Below are positions 45,316 through 54,462 of a stretch of DNA of 64,000 bases, piece by piece. The translations under genes and the position numbers were made by a program. This DNA comes from DASXHY01 sp036272195 (GTDB lineage: Bacteria; Verrucomicrobiota; Verrucomicrobiia; Limisphaerales; DASXHY01). Every line of letters starts with the position of its first letter. Position 1 is the first letter of the stretch. Where the stretch lies: contig DATAZE010000043.1 in assembly GCA_036272195.1 (NCBI GenBank), forward strand, positions 1 to 64,000, written 5' to 3'. Below the pieces are notes generated by a model. That model was not told the DNA's origin, searched no databases, and worked only from the letters and a program-made list of their open reading frames with translations.

Positions 45316-47538
45316 ATGCAAGCAGCAGCCACAGACAAACCGGTCAATTCGCCCAATCGTCAATATACGATGGAGCGCACGCGCAATATCGGCATCGCCG
45401 CGCATATTGATGCCGGCAAGACGACGACGACCGAACGTATTCTCTTTTACACGGGGCTGATTCACAAAATCGGCGACGTGGATGACGGCAATACCGTGAC
45501 CGACTGGATGGAGCAGGAAAAGGAACGCGGCATCACGATTACGTCCGCCGCTGTCACCTGTTTTTGGACTCAAAAAACCGCGAAGCCGGGCGAAGATCAA
45601 ATTTATAAGGCGTTCAATAACGTTCCGCACCGTATCAATATCATTGATACTCCCGGACACGTGGATTTCACGGCCGAAGTGGAACGTTCGATGCGCGTGC
45701 TCGACGGCGCGGTGGCCGTGTTCTGCGGCGTGGCGGGCGTGCAGCCCCAATCCGAAACTGTCTGGCGCCAGGCGACCAAGTATAAAGTTCCGCGCATTGC
45801 GTTCATCAACAAGATGGACCGCATTGGGGCGAATTTTGACAACGCGTTGGCTGACATGCGCAACAAACTGAAAGCGTATGCGTTCCCGATTTTCCTGCCC
45901 ATTGGCGCGGGTCCCACCGAGCATGACAATAAACCGATCACCGGCGGATTTGAAGGTGTCATTGATATCGTCAATCAAAAGGCCGTGCAATGGGGACCGG
46001 GCGAAGCCAATGAAGGCTTGAATTACGAAGTCACGGACATCCCCGCTGAATATCAGGAGCGCGCCAAAGCCGCCCTCGCGGAATTGATCGATGCCGTTTC
46101 CAACAAGGACGACACGATTGCGAATTTTGTTCTTGAAGATAAGCCGGTTGACGCCGTCATGTTGAAGGCGGCCATTCGCCGTCTTACCTGCAAGATTGAA
46201 CTCGTTCCCGTGTTGTGCGGTTCGGCGTTCAAGAAAAAAGGTGTCCAGGTTTTGGTGGACGCGGTGGTGGATTATCTGCCCAGCCCGCTGGACGTCCCTG
46301 GCGCTGAAGGTTTGGAGCCTGGCACGGAAAACGTGGTTCACGTGGAAACGAGTGACAATAATAAATTTTGTTCGCTGGCGTTCAAGCTTTGGACCGATCC
46401 TTACGCGGGCAAACTCGTGTTCTTCCGCGTTTATTCCGGCCACCTGAAAAAGGGTGACACGATTTACAATCCCCGCACGCGCAAACGCGAACGCGTGAGC
46501 CGCCTCATGGTTATTCAAGGCAGCGAACGCAAAGACATCAACGAAGTCTACGCTGGTGATATCGCCGCGCTCGTGGGTCTGCGCAACATCACGACCGGCG
46601 ACACGTTGTGCGATGAAGATTACGACGTGACGCTCGAACCGCCTACGTTCCCGGAACCGGTTATCTCGATGGCCGTCGAACCGAAGACGAAGCAGGATCG
46701 CGACAAATTGTCCGAAGGCTTGCAACGTCTCGCGGAAGAAGATCCGACGTTCCGCTGTTTCACGAACGAGGAAACCAGCCAGCTCATCATTGCGGGCATG
46801 GGTGAGTTGCATCTGGAAATCATCATCGATCGTTTGAAGCGCGAATTTAAAGTGGAAGCCAATACCGGCGCTCCGCAGATCGCGTATCGCGAAACCATTA
46901 CCAAGCACGCCGAGGGCGAAGGCAAATTTATCCGTCAATCGGGCGGTAAAGGTCAGTACGGCCACGCCTGTATCACCGTTCAGCCCAACGAAAAGGGCAA
47001 GGGTGTTGAGGTGGAGAACAAAATTGTCGGCGGTGCAATTCCGAAGGAATACATCCCGGCGGTCATCAGTGGTATCGAAGAAGCCATCAAGGGCGGCGTC
47101 TATGCCGGCTACCAGGTCATCGATATTAAAGTCGAAGTCACCGACGGTTCGTTCCACGAAGTCGATTCGAACGAGCTCGCGTTTCGCATGGCGGGCATTT
47201 TTGCCTTGAAAGATGCTTTCAAAAAAGCCGGCCCGATTTTGTTGGAACCGATCATGAAGGTTGAATGCGATACTCCGGATGAGTATCAGGGCGATCTGCT
47301 CGGCGATATCAACCGCCGCCGCGGAACCATTGTCAGCATCGAAGCCAAGAGCGGCAATACGCTGCTCAACGCGGAAGTGCCGCTGGCTGAAATGTTCGGT
47401 TATGCTACGGCGATTCGTTCGCTGTCGAAAGGCCGCGCCTCCTACTCCATGGAGCCGCTGACCTTTGCGCAGGTGCCGAATAGCGTGTTGAACCAGATCC
47501 TGGAAGTGGCCGCCAAGAAACCCGCGGCGCGCACGTAA
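45316..47538 (+). CDS. fusA: Elongation factor G
   Basis: A 740-residue GTPase driving translocation. G motifs: AHIDAGKTTTTER, DTPGHVDF, NKMDR. Domains II-V follow, with the domain IV tip motif around GGKGQYGHACI and the C-terminal domain V. A short N-terminal extension (about 18 residues) precedes the conserved start ERTRNIGIAAHIDAGK. It is followed by an intrinsic terminator. Confidence 0.97.
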   Translation: MQAAATDKPVNSPNRQYTMERTRNIGIAAHIDAGKTTTTERILFYTGLIHKIGDVDDGNTVTDWMEQEKERGITITSAAVTCFWTQKTAKPGEDQIYKAFNNVPHRINIIDTPGHVDFTAEVERSMRVLDGAVAVFCGVAGVQPQSETVWRQATKYKVPRIAFINKMDRIGANFDNALADMRNKLKAYAFPIFLPIGAGPTEHDNKPITGGFEGVIDIVNQKAVQWGPGEANEGLNYEVTDIPAEYQERAKAALAELIDAVSNKDDTIANFVLEDKPVDAVMLKAAIRRLTCKIELVPVLCGSAFKKKGVQVLVDAVVDYLPSPLDVPGAEGLEPGTENVVHVETSDNNKFCSLAFKLWTDPYAGKLVFFRVYSGHLKKGDTIYNPRTRKRERVSRLMVIQGSERKDINEVYAGDIAALVGLRNITTGDTLCDEDYDVTLEPPTFPEPVISMAVEPKTKQDRDKLSEGLQRLAEEDPTFRCFTNEETSQLIIAGMGELHLEIIIDRLKREFKVEANTGAPQIAYRETITKHAEGEGKFIRQSGGKGQYGHACITVQPNEKGKGVEVENKIVGGAIPKEYIPAVISGIEEAIKGGVYAGYQVIDIKVEVTDGSFHEVDSNELAFRMAGIFALKDAFKKAGPILLEPIMKVECDTPDEYQGDLLGDINRRRGTIVSIEAKSGNTLLNAEVPLAEMFGYATAIRSLSKGRASYSMEPLTFAQVPNSVLNQILEVAAKKPAART

Positions 47539-47558
47539 TCGCGGCAATTTGAATTCAC

Positions 47559-47586
47559 AAGCCGGGATGAAAATCCCGGCTTTTTG
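47559..47586 (+). terminator. Intrinsic terminator after fusA
   Basis: AAGCCGGGAT, a GAAA tetraloop and ATCCCGGCTT are followed by a T-run. It separates fusA from the rpsJ unit. Confidence 0.88.
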
Positions 47587-47626
47587 TTTGTTCTTGAGGC
47601 GCAGTGAAAATTTTTCAAAAAACCTA

Positions 47627-47654
47627 TTGCATTGGGAACCCACATTGCTATATT
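47627..47654 (+). promoter_or_regulatory. Promoter of the rpsJ-rplC-rplD-rplW unit
   Basis: TTGCAT at 47627-47632, a 16-base spacer and TATATT at 47649-47654. The layout parallels the rpsL promoter. The start site would be about 60 bases before rpsJ. Confidence 0.5.
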
Positions 47655-47721
47655 TCACGCCCGCTCGCAAAAGCAGTTGGCGGGCAAGTTAGTAAACCAT
47701 TAACAGACAATTGTTCTTTGT

Positions 47722-48030
47722 ATGGCTGGACAACGCATTCGTATTCGACTGAAGGCCTATGACCATCGGGTCATCGACCAATCCGCTCGCGACATCGCGG
47801 ACACCGTGAAGCGCACTGGCGCTCGCGTCGCCGGACCCATCCCTCTCCCGACTCGCGTCGAGCATTTCACCGTTCAACGGTCTCCTCACTCGGACAAGAA
47901 GTCGCAGGAAACTTTTGAACAACGCACCCACAAACGGCTCATTGATATCATCGAGCCGACGGCCAAGACTGTGGACGAATTGAAGAAACTGAACCTGCCG
48001 GCCGGCGTGGATATCACCATCAAAATTTGA
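47722..48030 (+). CDS. rpsJ: Small ribosomal subunit protein uS10 (S10)
   Basis: A 102-residue ribosomal protein; QRIRIRLKAYDHRVID and GPIPLPTRVEHFTVQRSPH are typical. It also acts as NusE in antitermination complexes. It is the first gene of the S10 cluster here and is followed by rplC with a 4-base gap. Confidence 0.96.
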   Translation: MAGQRIRIRLKAYDHRVIDQSARDIADTVKRTGARVAGPIPLPTRVEHFTVQRSPHSDKKSQETFEQRTHKRLIDIIEPTAKTVDELKKLNLPAGVDITIKI

Positions 48031-48034
48031 GTTT

Positions 48035-48757
48035 ATGCCACTAGGACTTTTAGGAAAAAAACTGGGCCATACGCGGGTTTATGACGCGAAGGGTGAATTG
48101 CATGCGGTGACGGTCGTGCTCGCCGGGCCAAACCGTGTATTGCAGGTCAAGACTCAAGCTGGCAAGGATGGCTACAATTCCGTCCAGCTTGGTTTCGATG
48201 ACCAAAAGGAACAACGTCTCGCGAAGCCGTTGCTCGGTCATATCAAGAAGCACAGCGGCGTGGCCGTTAAACGCATCAAGGAGTTTCGCGACTTCTCGAA
48301 AGAGGTGAAGCCGGGTGATGTGGTCGGGCCGACGTTGTTTGCTCCGGGAGATTTTATTGACGCCATCGGCGTCACGAAGGGCCAGGGTTTCGAAGGCGTG
48401 GTCAAGCGCCACAAATTTGCCGGCGGTGATTCGACGCACGGCGCCAAGGGCTGGCATCGCCGTTCGGGCGCCATCGGCCAGCGTTTGTTCCCCGGCACAG
48501 TCATGCGTGGCATGAAGATGCCCGGTCACATGGGCCAGGTGACGCGCACGACGCAGAATCTGGAAATCATCCAGGTGCGCGAGGCGGACAATTTGCTCCT
48601 GATCAAAGGCGCGATTCCCGGAGCTGAAGGCGATTACGTCGTCATCCGGGAATCCAAGAAACGTCCGAAGGGCTGGAAGCCGCCGGTTTCCATCGCGTCG
48701 GGCAAGAAGGCCAAGGCTGAAAAAGCCGAGCCCAAGAAGGCCGAAGCCAAGAAATAA
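48035..48757 (+). CDS. rplC: Large ribosomal subunit protein uL3 (L3)
   Basis: A 240-residue protein near the peptidyl transferase centre. GKKLGHTRVYDAKGELHAVTV begins the fold, and a conserved RTTQNLEIIQV segment and a long basic loop (VVKRHKFAGGDSTHGAKG) follow. The C-terminus has a Lys/Ala/Glu-rich tail (about 215-240), longer than in E. coli. Confidence 0.96.
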   Translation: MPLGLLGKKLGHTRVYDAKGELHAVTVVLAGPNRVLQVKTQAGKDGYNSVQLGFDDQKEQRLAKPLLGHIKKHSGVAVKRIKEFRDFSKEVKPGDVVGPTLFAPGDFIDAIGVTKGQGFEGVVKRHKFAGGDSTHGAKGWHRRSGAIGQRLFPGTVMRGMKMPGHMGQVTRTTQNLEIIQVREADNLLLIKGAIPGAEGDYVVIRESKKRPKGWKPPVSIASGKKAKAEKAEPKKAEAKK

Positions 48758-48770
48758 TTGAGGCGTTGAC

Positions 48771-49397
48771 ATGAAAATTTCCATTAAAGACATCAAAGGG
48801 AAAAGCCAGGGCGAACTCGAAGTGAAATTCGAGATCGTCGAAAACGGCAAGGGCACGCAAGCCGTGCACGACACCGTGGTGGCCTATCGGGCCGCTCAAC
48901 GGATGGGCACCGCCTGCACGAAGAATGTCGGCGAAGTGTCCGGCTCGAACAAAAAACCGTGGCGCCAGAAGGGCACCGGCCGCGCGCGCGCGGGCTCGTT
49001 CCAATCGCCTCTGTGGGTCGGCGGCGGCGTGGTCTTCGGACCCAAGCCTCGCGATTTTTCCAAGAAGGTGAATTCCAAGACGAAGCAGCTCGCCTTGCGC
49101 AAGGCGCTCAGCGAACGCTTGAAGGCCGGCGATGTCGTGGTGGTTGACGACTTGAAGCTTGGCTCGCCGAAGACGAAGGATTTTGTGAGCGTGCTTTCCG
49201 CGCTCGAATTGAAGGGCACGGCGCTGATCGTGTCGCATGAGGTTGACAAGAACCTTTCGCTGGCTGCGCGCAACATCGCGAATGTAACACTGGCCACGAG
49301 CGATACATTGAACACGTACGACGTGTTGCGCTCGGACAAACTGGTTTTCACCAAGGGCGCGTTTGAAAAAGTCGAAGCCCGTTTGAGCAAGGACTAA
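48771..49397 (+). CDS. rplD: Large ribosomal subunit protein uL4 (L4)
   Basis: A 208-residue protein with the basic loop WRQKGTGRARAGS, which reaches the exit tunnel, and the C-terminal globular domain. In enterobacteria L4 represses the S10 operon; whether this holds here is unknown. It is separated from rplW by one base. Confidence 0.95.
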   Translation: MKISIKDIKGKSQGELEVKFEIVENGKGTQAVHDTVVAYRAAQRMGTACTKNVGEVSGSNKKPWRQKGTGRARAGSFQSPLWVGGGVVFGPKPRDFSKKVNSKTKQLALRKALSERLKAGDVVVVDDLKLGSPKTKDFVSVLSALELKGTALIVSHEVDKNLSLAARNIANVTLATSDTLNTYDVLRSDKLVFTKGAFEKVEARLSKD

Positions 49398-49398
49398 A

Positions 49399-49680
49399 AT
49401 GAATTCTTTCGAAATTATCAAAACGGTGCGCCTGACTGAAAAAGGCACGCGCCAGGGCGAGAACTTCAATCAATACACGGTTGTGGCTGATCCGCGTGCG
49501 AACAAGACCCAAATCCGCCAGGCGGTGCAGGAATTGTTCAAGGTGAAGGTCACCAAGGTGAATACGTTGAACGTGCGCGGCAAGCTGCGCCGCCAGCGCA
49601 CCGCCCAGGCCGGCCAGACGAATAATTGGAAAAAAGCGATCGTGACGCTCAAAGAGGGCGACAAGATTTCTTTGACCTGA
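49399..49680 (+). CDS. rplW: Large ribosomal subunit protein uL23 (L23)
   Basis: A 93-residue protein at the tunnel exit, docking trigger factor and SRP. Motifs: IIKTVRLTEKG and KTQIRQAVQELFKVKVTKVNT. It is the last S10-cluster gene in this window; rplB, rpsS and the others that normally follow are absent. Confidence 0.93.
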   Translation: MNSFEIIKTVRLTEKGTRQGENFNQYTVVADPRANKTQIRQAVQELFKVKVTKVNTLNVRGKLRRQRTAQAGQTNNWKKAIVTLKEGDKISLT

Positions 49681-49685
49681 TTTTT

Positions 49686-49749
49686 GTAGCGATCCCGCCA
49701 TGGCGGGATCGCTGGAAGAATTTCAGCGGCGATCATAGACCGCCGCTAC
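49686..49749. repeat. REP-like inverted pair between rplW and pheT
   Basis: GTAGCGATCCCGCCATGGCG followed by GGATCGC forms the first hairpin (49686-49712), and AGCGGCGATCATAGACCG followed by CCGCTAC forms the second (49725-49749). It begins with GTAG and ends with CTAC. It lies six bases after the rplW stop and may also end the transcript, although no T-run follows. Confidence 0.8.
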
Positions 49750-49825
49750 AGCAAAGCGTGGAGAATTTCACTCCGCGCTTTTTTATTTTTGGGAACGCCT
49801 GTATGTTTCCGGGGAATTTAACGCA

Positions 49826-52333
49826 ATGAAAGTCACGCTTAATTGGCTGAAACAATACGTCGATTTTGACTGGTCGCCGGAACAATTATCCGAGCGATTG
49901 ACCATGCTCGGTCTCGAAGTCGAAGGCGTCCATAAAGTCGCCGGGGAATTTGAAGGCATCGTTGTCGCGCAAATTTTGACGAAAGACAAAGTGCAGGGTT
50001 CAGACAAACTGTCGGTCTGCAAAGTCAATGACGGCAAGGGTGAGCGCACGATTATTTGCGGAGCACCGAATCACAAGCCGGGCGACAAGGTGCCGTTGAT
50101 TCTTCCTAATTTCGCGTTGCCGTTGAAGCCGGGTGAGAAGGAGCCGTTCGTCATCAAGGAGCGCAAAGTTTTTGGCACCACCAGCCAGGGCATGATGTGC
50201 TCGCCGCAGGAACTGGGCTTGCCCGACCAGGTGGATGGGCTTTTGATTCTGCCAGATGACGCACCGGTCGGGAGGTCTTTCGCCGAATACTTGGGCCGCA
50301 CCGGAGGTGACGTGGTTTATGATTTGGAAATTACGCCGAACCGGCCGGATTGGAACAGCGTAATTGGCATCGCCCGCGAGATTGCGGCGCTCACTGGAAA
50401 CCCACTGAAAGTTCCAGGCATCAGGGACCAGGTGTCGGGCGGGAAAGTGCAGGACCTTGTTGCGGTGCGAATTGAAGACGCCGAGCTTTGTCCGCGGTAT
50501 ACCGCGCGCGTCATCAAAGGCGTGAAGATTGGGCCGAGCCCGGATTGGCTGCGCTCGACGCTTGAGAAAGTGGGCATTCGCAGCATCAGCAACGTGGTGG
50601 ATGTGACGAATTTTGTGATGCTGGAAATCGGGCAGCCGTTGCACGCCTTTGATTATCATTTGATCGGAAAAGGAGCCAATGGACAGCCGACCATTGTCAT
50701 CCGCCGTGCCCGGGATGATGAAAAATTTAAAACTCTGGACAACGTTGAACGCACTTTAGACGGCAACATGCTCCTGATTGCGGACGAGCAAAAGGGGATT
50801 GCCCTGGCTGGCATTATGGGCGGGCAAAACACTGAGATTAACGACCAGACAAAAGACGTGCTTATTGAAAGCGCGTATTTTAATCCGACGAATATTCGCC
50901 GCACGAGCAACGCGCTTGGGTTGCGCAGTGAATCCAGTTATCGCTTCGAGCGCGGTGCGGACGTGGGCATTTGTGATTGGGCCAGCCAGCGCGCGGTGCA
51001 ATTGATCCTGGAAACTGCGGGCGTGCAGCTCGCCGAGGGCGTGGTGGATGTTTATCCAAATCCAGCCGCTCCAAAACAAGTCGTGTTGCGGCACCAAAAA
51101 GTTGGAGAATTGCTGGGGGTATCGATTCCCCCGGTGGAACAGGTGCGTTTCCTGAAAAATCTTGGTTTGCGCGCGGTAACTCCCGCCGGCGCGGCGCATG
51201 TGCCGCTAGTCGCCGCGAACCTGGATACGACCACCCTGCTAAACAAGGAAGTCGTGACGGGATCAACAGGCACCACGGCGACATTTGAAATTCCCACCTT
51301 TCGCGTGGATATCAAACGCGAGGTGGATTTGATTGAGGAAATTGCGCGGCTTTACGGCGTCGAAAAAATTCCTGCCACGCCTCCGCGCGGAGCGATTGGT
51401 TCCAATGCGTTTGATGCGGTGCACGATCAAATTGCTGATGCTCGTGGCATTCTGAGCGGGTTGGGACTGAATGAGGCGCAGGGACAAACGTTGGTGGCGA
51501 ATGCGGAATGCCGATTAGAAAATATAGAATTGGCGGCGCTGGCGAATCCGTTGAGTTCGGATATGGATGTGTTGCGGCCGAGCCTGTTGCCGGGGCTGAT
51601 TCATTCGTTGCGGCATAATGTCAGCCGAAAGAATTACGATGTGGCGCTGTTTGAAGTCGGGCGGGTTTTCCAACGTGTTGCTGGCGGCACCTTTAAAGAA
51701 GAACGCCGCATTGCCATCGCGCTGACGGGTCAACGAAATCCGTTGTTTTGGAGCGGTGAGGAGCGTGAGGCGAAATTCGACGTTTACGATTTGAAAGGGT
51801 TGATCGAAGAATTTTTTGATCAATTCGGCTTGCGAGGGATGACTTATAATCGGCGCGCGGAAAGCACCGCGCTATTCCTTGAATCGGCAACCATTCAGTT
51901 GGGCAAACAACAACTTGGCGAATTTGGCCAATTGCTGCCGCCGCTCGCCAAGAAATACGATTTGCGTGACGCGGTCTTTCTCGCGGAACTGAATCTCGAC
52001 CTGCTGCTCGCGCGGCGGAATCCGTCCAAGTCATTCAAAGCACTGCCGGCGTTTCCATCCATCCGCCGAGACGTCGCCATGATCGTGCCCGAAGCCACGA
52101 CGCATGAAGCGGTGTTGCAGGTTGTGAAGCAAACGAAACCGGCGAACCTGGAAGCGGTGGAGTTGTTTGATGTATTCCGCGGCAAGAATGTGCCGGACGG
52201 CCAGAAGAGCCTGGCTTACGCATTCACGTATCGGAATGCGGAGCGCACGTTGACCGATGCCGAAGCAACCGCGGCTCACGAGAAACTGGTGGAGCAATTC
52301 AAGAACGTGTTGCAGGCCGCCGTTCGTGAGTAG
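49826..52333 (+). CDS. pheT: Phenylalanine--tRNA ligase beta subunit
   Basis: An 835-residue beta chain of the heterotetrameric enzyme. An N-terminal EMAP-like tRNA-binding domain (about 39-150), B3/4 editing domain, B5 domain and C-terminal anticodon-binding FDX-ACB domain (about 740-835, PAFPSIRRDVAMIV) are present. The start MKVTLNWLKQYVDFD is conserved. The catalytic alpha subunit gene pheS is not in this window. Confidence 0.94.
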   Translation: MKVTLNWLKQYVDFDWSPEQLSERLTMLGLEVEGVHKVAGEFEGIVVAQILTKDKVQGSDKLSVCKVNDGKGERTIICGAPNHKPGDKVPLILPNFALPLKPGEKEPFVIKERKVFGTTSQGMMCSPQELGLPDQVDGLLILPDDAPVGRSFAEYLGRTGGDVVYDLEITPNRPDWNSVIGIAREIAALTGNPLKVPGIRDQVSGGKVQDLVAVRIEDAELCPRYTARVIKGVKIGPSPDWLRSTLEKVGIRSISNVVDVTNFVMLEIGQPLHAFDYHLIGKGANGQPTIVIRRARDDEKFKTLDNVERTLDGNMLLIADEQKGIALAGIMGGQNTEINDQTKDVLIESAYFNPTNIRRTSNALGLRSESSYRFERGADVGICDWASQRAVQLILETAGVQLAEGVVDVYPNPAAPKQVVLRHQKVGELLGVSIPPVEQVRFLKNLGLRAVTPAGAAHVPLVAANLDTTTLLNKEVVTGSTGTTATFEIPTFRVDIKREVDLIEEIARLYGVEKIPATPPRGAIGSNAFDAVHDQIADARGILSGLGLNEAQGQTLVANAECRLENIELAALANPLSSDMDVLRPSLLPGLIHSLRHNVSRKNYDVALFEVGRVFQRVAGGTFKEERRIAIALTGQRNPLFWSGEEREAKFDVYDLKGLIEEFFDQFGLRGMTYNRRAESTALFLESATIQLGKQQLGEFGQLLPPLAKKYDLRDAVFLAELNLDLLLARRNPSKSFKALPAFPSIRRDVAMIVPEATTHEAVLQVVKQTKPANLEAVELFDVFRGKNVPDGQKSLAYAFTYRNAERTLTDAEATAAHEKLVEQFKNVLQAAVRE

Positions 52334-52369
52334 CTCTGAAATTTTTCAACGGTCTAACGGGGAAAATTG

Positions 52370-52393
52370 GAGCCTCCTTACGTCGGCTGCTAC
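52370..52393. repeat. REP-like hairpin at the end of manC
   Basis: On the minus strand this reads GTAGCAGCCGACGTAAGGAG followed by GCTC, a hairpin (AGCC/GGCT) with GTAG at its 5' end. Its TAG is the manC stop codon. Confidence 0.75.
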
Positions 52394-53532
52394 ACGAGAT
52401 GTTTGAACTCCTTGATCTCTGCGAGCTTCTTGACGAGTTCCTTCACCTTCTGCGCCTGGCTTTTATGCGCGAGCATTACGGCGTCGTCGGTCTGGACCAG
52501 GATTGAGTCGCGCAAACCGACCACTGCGATGGGAGTGCGGCGGTCTTTGCTGCGGGCGTCGAAGATGATATTGCGCGCGCCATCCACGTGGATGAAATCG
52601 GCAACGGCGCAGTTGCCCTCGGCGTCTGGTTTGAGATGCCGCGCCAGCGCCGTCCATGAGCCGAGGTCGTCCCACTCGAAATCACCGTCGGCCACAATGA
52701 CGTTTTGCGCGTGCTCCATCAGCGCGTAATCAATCGAGACCTTTTTGATTTCGGGATATTCCTTCGCGAGCACTTTGTTCAGTTTTGCCGGATTCGCAGC
52801 GACTTTGAACCAGCGCTGGCACGCGGCGTACATTTCCGGCTGATGTTTTTGCAAACCTTCCGTCACGGTCACGAACGACCAGATGAACATGCCCGCGTTC
52901 CAGCGATATTGCCCGCTGTTCACGTATTCCAGCGCTTTGTCGAAATAAGGTTTTTCGACAAATTTTTCCGCGCGATGGAAAACCGTTTTGTAACGTTTCG
53001 CGCCCTCGGGCGCGGGGAGCGGTTCGCCTACGCGAATGTAACCATAGCCGGTGTCGGGACCGGTCGGTTTGATGCCGATCGTGACAATCGCGCGGCCGCG
53101 CGAGGCCAGATCGAAAGCATCGCCGAGGACCTGCTGGAATTTTTTCTCGTCGGGGATGACGTGGTCGGCGGGTAGCACGGCCATCACGCCAGTGGTCGAA
53201 CGCGCGCCTACGAGGGCTGCGCCCAGAGTCACCGCGGCGCAGGTATCGCGGCCCATGGGTTCGGCCACGAGATTTTCCTTTGGAATTTTGGGAAGTTGCT
53301 TGCGCACTTCCGGCAACTGCGCTTCGTTGGTAATGACAAAGACATTCTTCGCCAGCACCAGCGGCAGCACGCGGTCGATGGCCTCCTGTAAAAAGGATTT
53401 TTTGCCGAGCAAGGTGAGCAGTTGCTTGGGTGTTTTCTCGCGGCTCACGGGCCAGAAACGTTCGCCGCGTCCGCCAGCCATGATGATAACAAAACGATCC
53501 TTTGAATCACTTGTTTTGCTTTTGGTTGCCAT
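52390..53532 (-). CDS. manC: Mannose-1-phosphate guanylyltransferase
   Basis: A 380-residue enzyme making GDP-mannose from GTP and mannose 1-phosphate, a precursor for capsule, O-antigen and glycoprotein glycans. The nucleotidyltransferase loop MAGGRGERFWPVSREKTPKQLL (residues 18-40) and VLPADHVI are conserved. There is no C-terminal isomerase domain, unlike bifunctional ManC proteins of about 480 residues. It is cotranscribed with trpA (7-base gap). Its stop TAG lies in a REP-like repeat. Confidence 0.92.
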   Translation of the reverse strand: MATKSKTSDSKDRFVIIMAGGRGERFWPVSREKTPKQLLTLLGKKSFLQEAIDRVLPLVLAKNVFVITNEAQLPEVRKQLPKIPKENLVAEPMGRDTCAAVTLGAALVGARSTTGVMAVLPADHVIPDEKKFQQVLGDAFDLASRGRAIVTIGIKPTGPDTGYGYIRVGEPLPAPEGAKRYKTVFHRAEKFVEKPYFDKALEYVNSGQYRWNAGMFIWSFVTVTEGLQKHQPEMYAACQRWFKVAANPAKLNKVLAKEYPEIKKVSIDYALMEHAQNVIVADGDFEWDDLGSWTALARHLKPDAEGNCAVADFIHVDGARNIIFDARSKDRRTPIAVVGLRDSILVQTDDAVMLAHKSQAQKVKELVKKLAEIKEFKHLV

Positions 53533-53539
53533 AACTCAC

Positions 53540-54334
53540 CTATTTGACAGCCGAAACCAGGGTTCTTACGAAATTTCCGACTCGCGAAACCAGTTCCGGA
53601 TTCTTCCCATGTTCGGCAATTTGATTCACGACGGCGCTGCCGACGACGATGGCTTCGGCGTATTGTGAAACTGTTTTGGCCTGATCGGGATTGGAAATGC
53701 CGAAGCCAATCGCAATCGGCAAATCTGTGTGTGCGCGGATTTTTGCCGTCATCGATGCGATGGTATCCGAAATTTTCTGCTGCATGCCGGTCACGCCTTC
53801 GCGTGAAATGTAATAGATGAAACCCGCGCCACGTTTGACGATGAGTTCGATGCGCTCGTCAGGCGTGGTCGGCGCCACGAGGTAAATGTTGCACAGGCCC
53901 GCTTTGCGCATGGCTGCTTCATAGTTGTCACTTTCTTCCGGCGGCAAATCGAGCACGAGCAGACCATCGACTCCCGCGCGGGCGGCGTCGGCGATAAATT
54001 TTTCCATGCCGACCTTGTGAATGAGATTGAAATAAATGTAGAGCACGACGGGAATTTGAGATTCCTTGCGAATGGCGGCCACGGTTTCCAAAACCTTCGG
54101 CGGCGTAGTGCCGGATTCAAGTCCGCGTTGGGCGGCGAGCTGGTTGACGAGGCCGTCAGCGAGGGGATCGCTGAAGGGGACGCCGAGTTCCAGGACATCG
54201 ACTCCGGCCTGGTCAAAGGCCAGTCCGAGTTGGCGCGTGGCTTCGAGATGGGGATCGCCCGCGCCGATATAAACAACAAAGCCCTTTTTGCCTTCGCGTT
54301 TCAGCCGCGCAAAACGTTCCACGATGCGATTCAT
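53540..54334 (-). CDS. trpA: Tryptophan synthase alpha chain
   Basis: A 264-residue enzyme splitting indole-3-glycerol phosphate to indole and glyceraldehyde 3-phosphate, working with TrpB. The catalytic Glu is in DVLELGVPFSDP (E49 equivalent) and Asp in DPLADG. YYISREGVTG is the substrate-binding motif. trpB and the other trp genes are absent here, so the pathway is dispersed. It is followed by manC. Confidence 0.94.
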   Translation of the reverse strand: MNRIVERFARLKREGKKGFVVYIGAGDPHLEATRQLGLAFDQAGVDVLELGVPFSDPLADGLVNQLAAQRGLESGTTPPKVLETVAAIRKESQIPVVLYIYFNLIHKVGMEKFIADAARAGVDGLLVLDLPPEESDNYEAAMRKAGLCNIYLVAPTTPDERIELIVKRGAGFIYYISREGVTGMQQKISDTIASMTAKIRAHTDLPIAIGFGISNPDQAKTVSQYAEAIVVGSAVVNQIAEHGKNPELVSRVGNFVRTLVSAVK

Positions 54335-54381
54335 GCTCGGGCAGTTTCGAGATTCGGCGGGGCTGTTTCAAGCGTGGATTT

Positions 54382-54462
54382 GTAGTTGCACGGGCATCTT
54401 GCCCATATGTTTCCCAGGCTAAAAAACTTAGAAACGCACGGGCAAGATGCCCGTGCCACTAC
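54382..54462. repeat. REP-like inverted pair between coaX and trpA
   Basis: It starts GTAGTTGCACGGGCATCTTG and ends CAAGATGCCCGTGCCACTAC; the two ends are near-perfect inverted copies, and a TTTC...GAAA loop lies between. It fills the gap between coaX and trpA. The right end supplies the coaX stop codon. Confidence 0.85.

Noticed and set aside
45292..47670. Long minus-strand frame of 792 codons across fusA
   Set aside because: It lies exactly antisense to fusA and has no recognisable motif; codon bias of the real gene produces such shadows.
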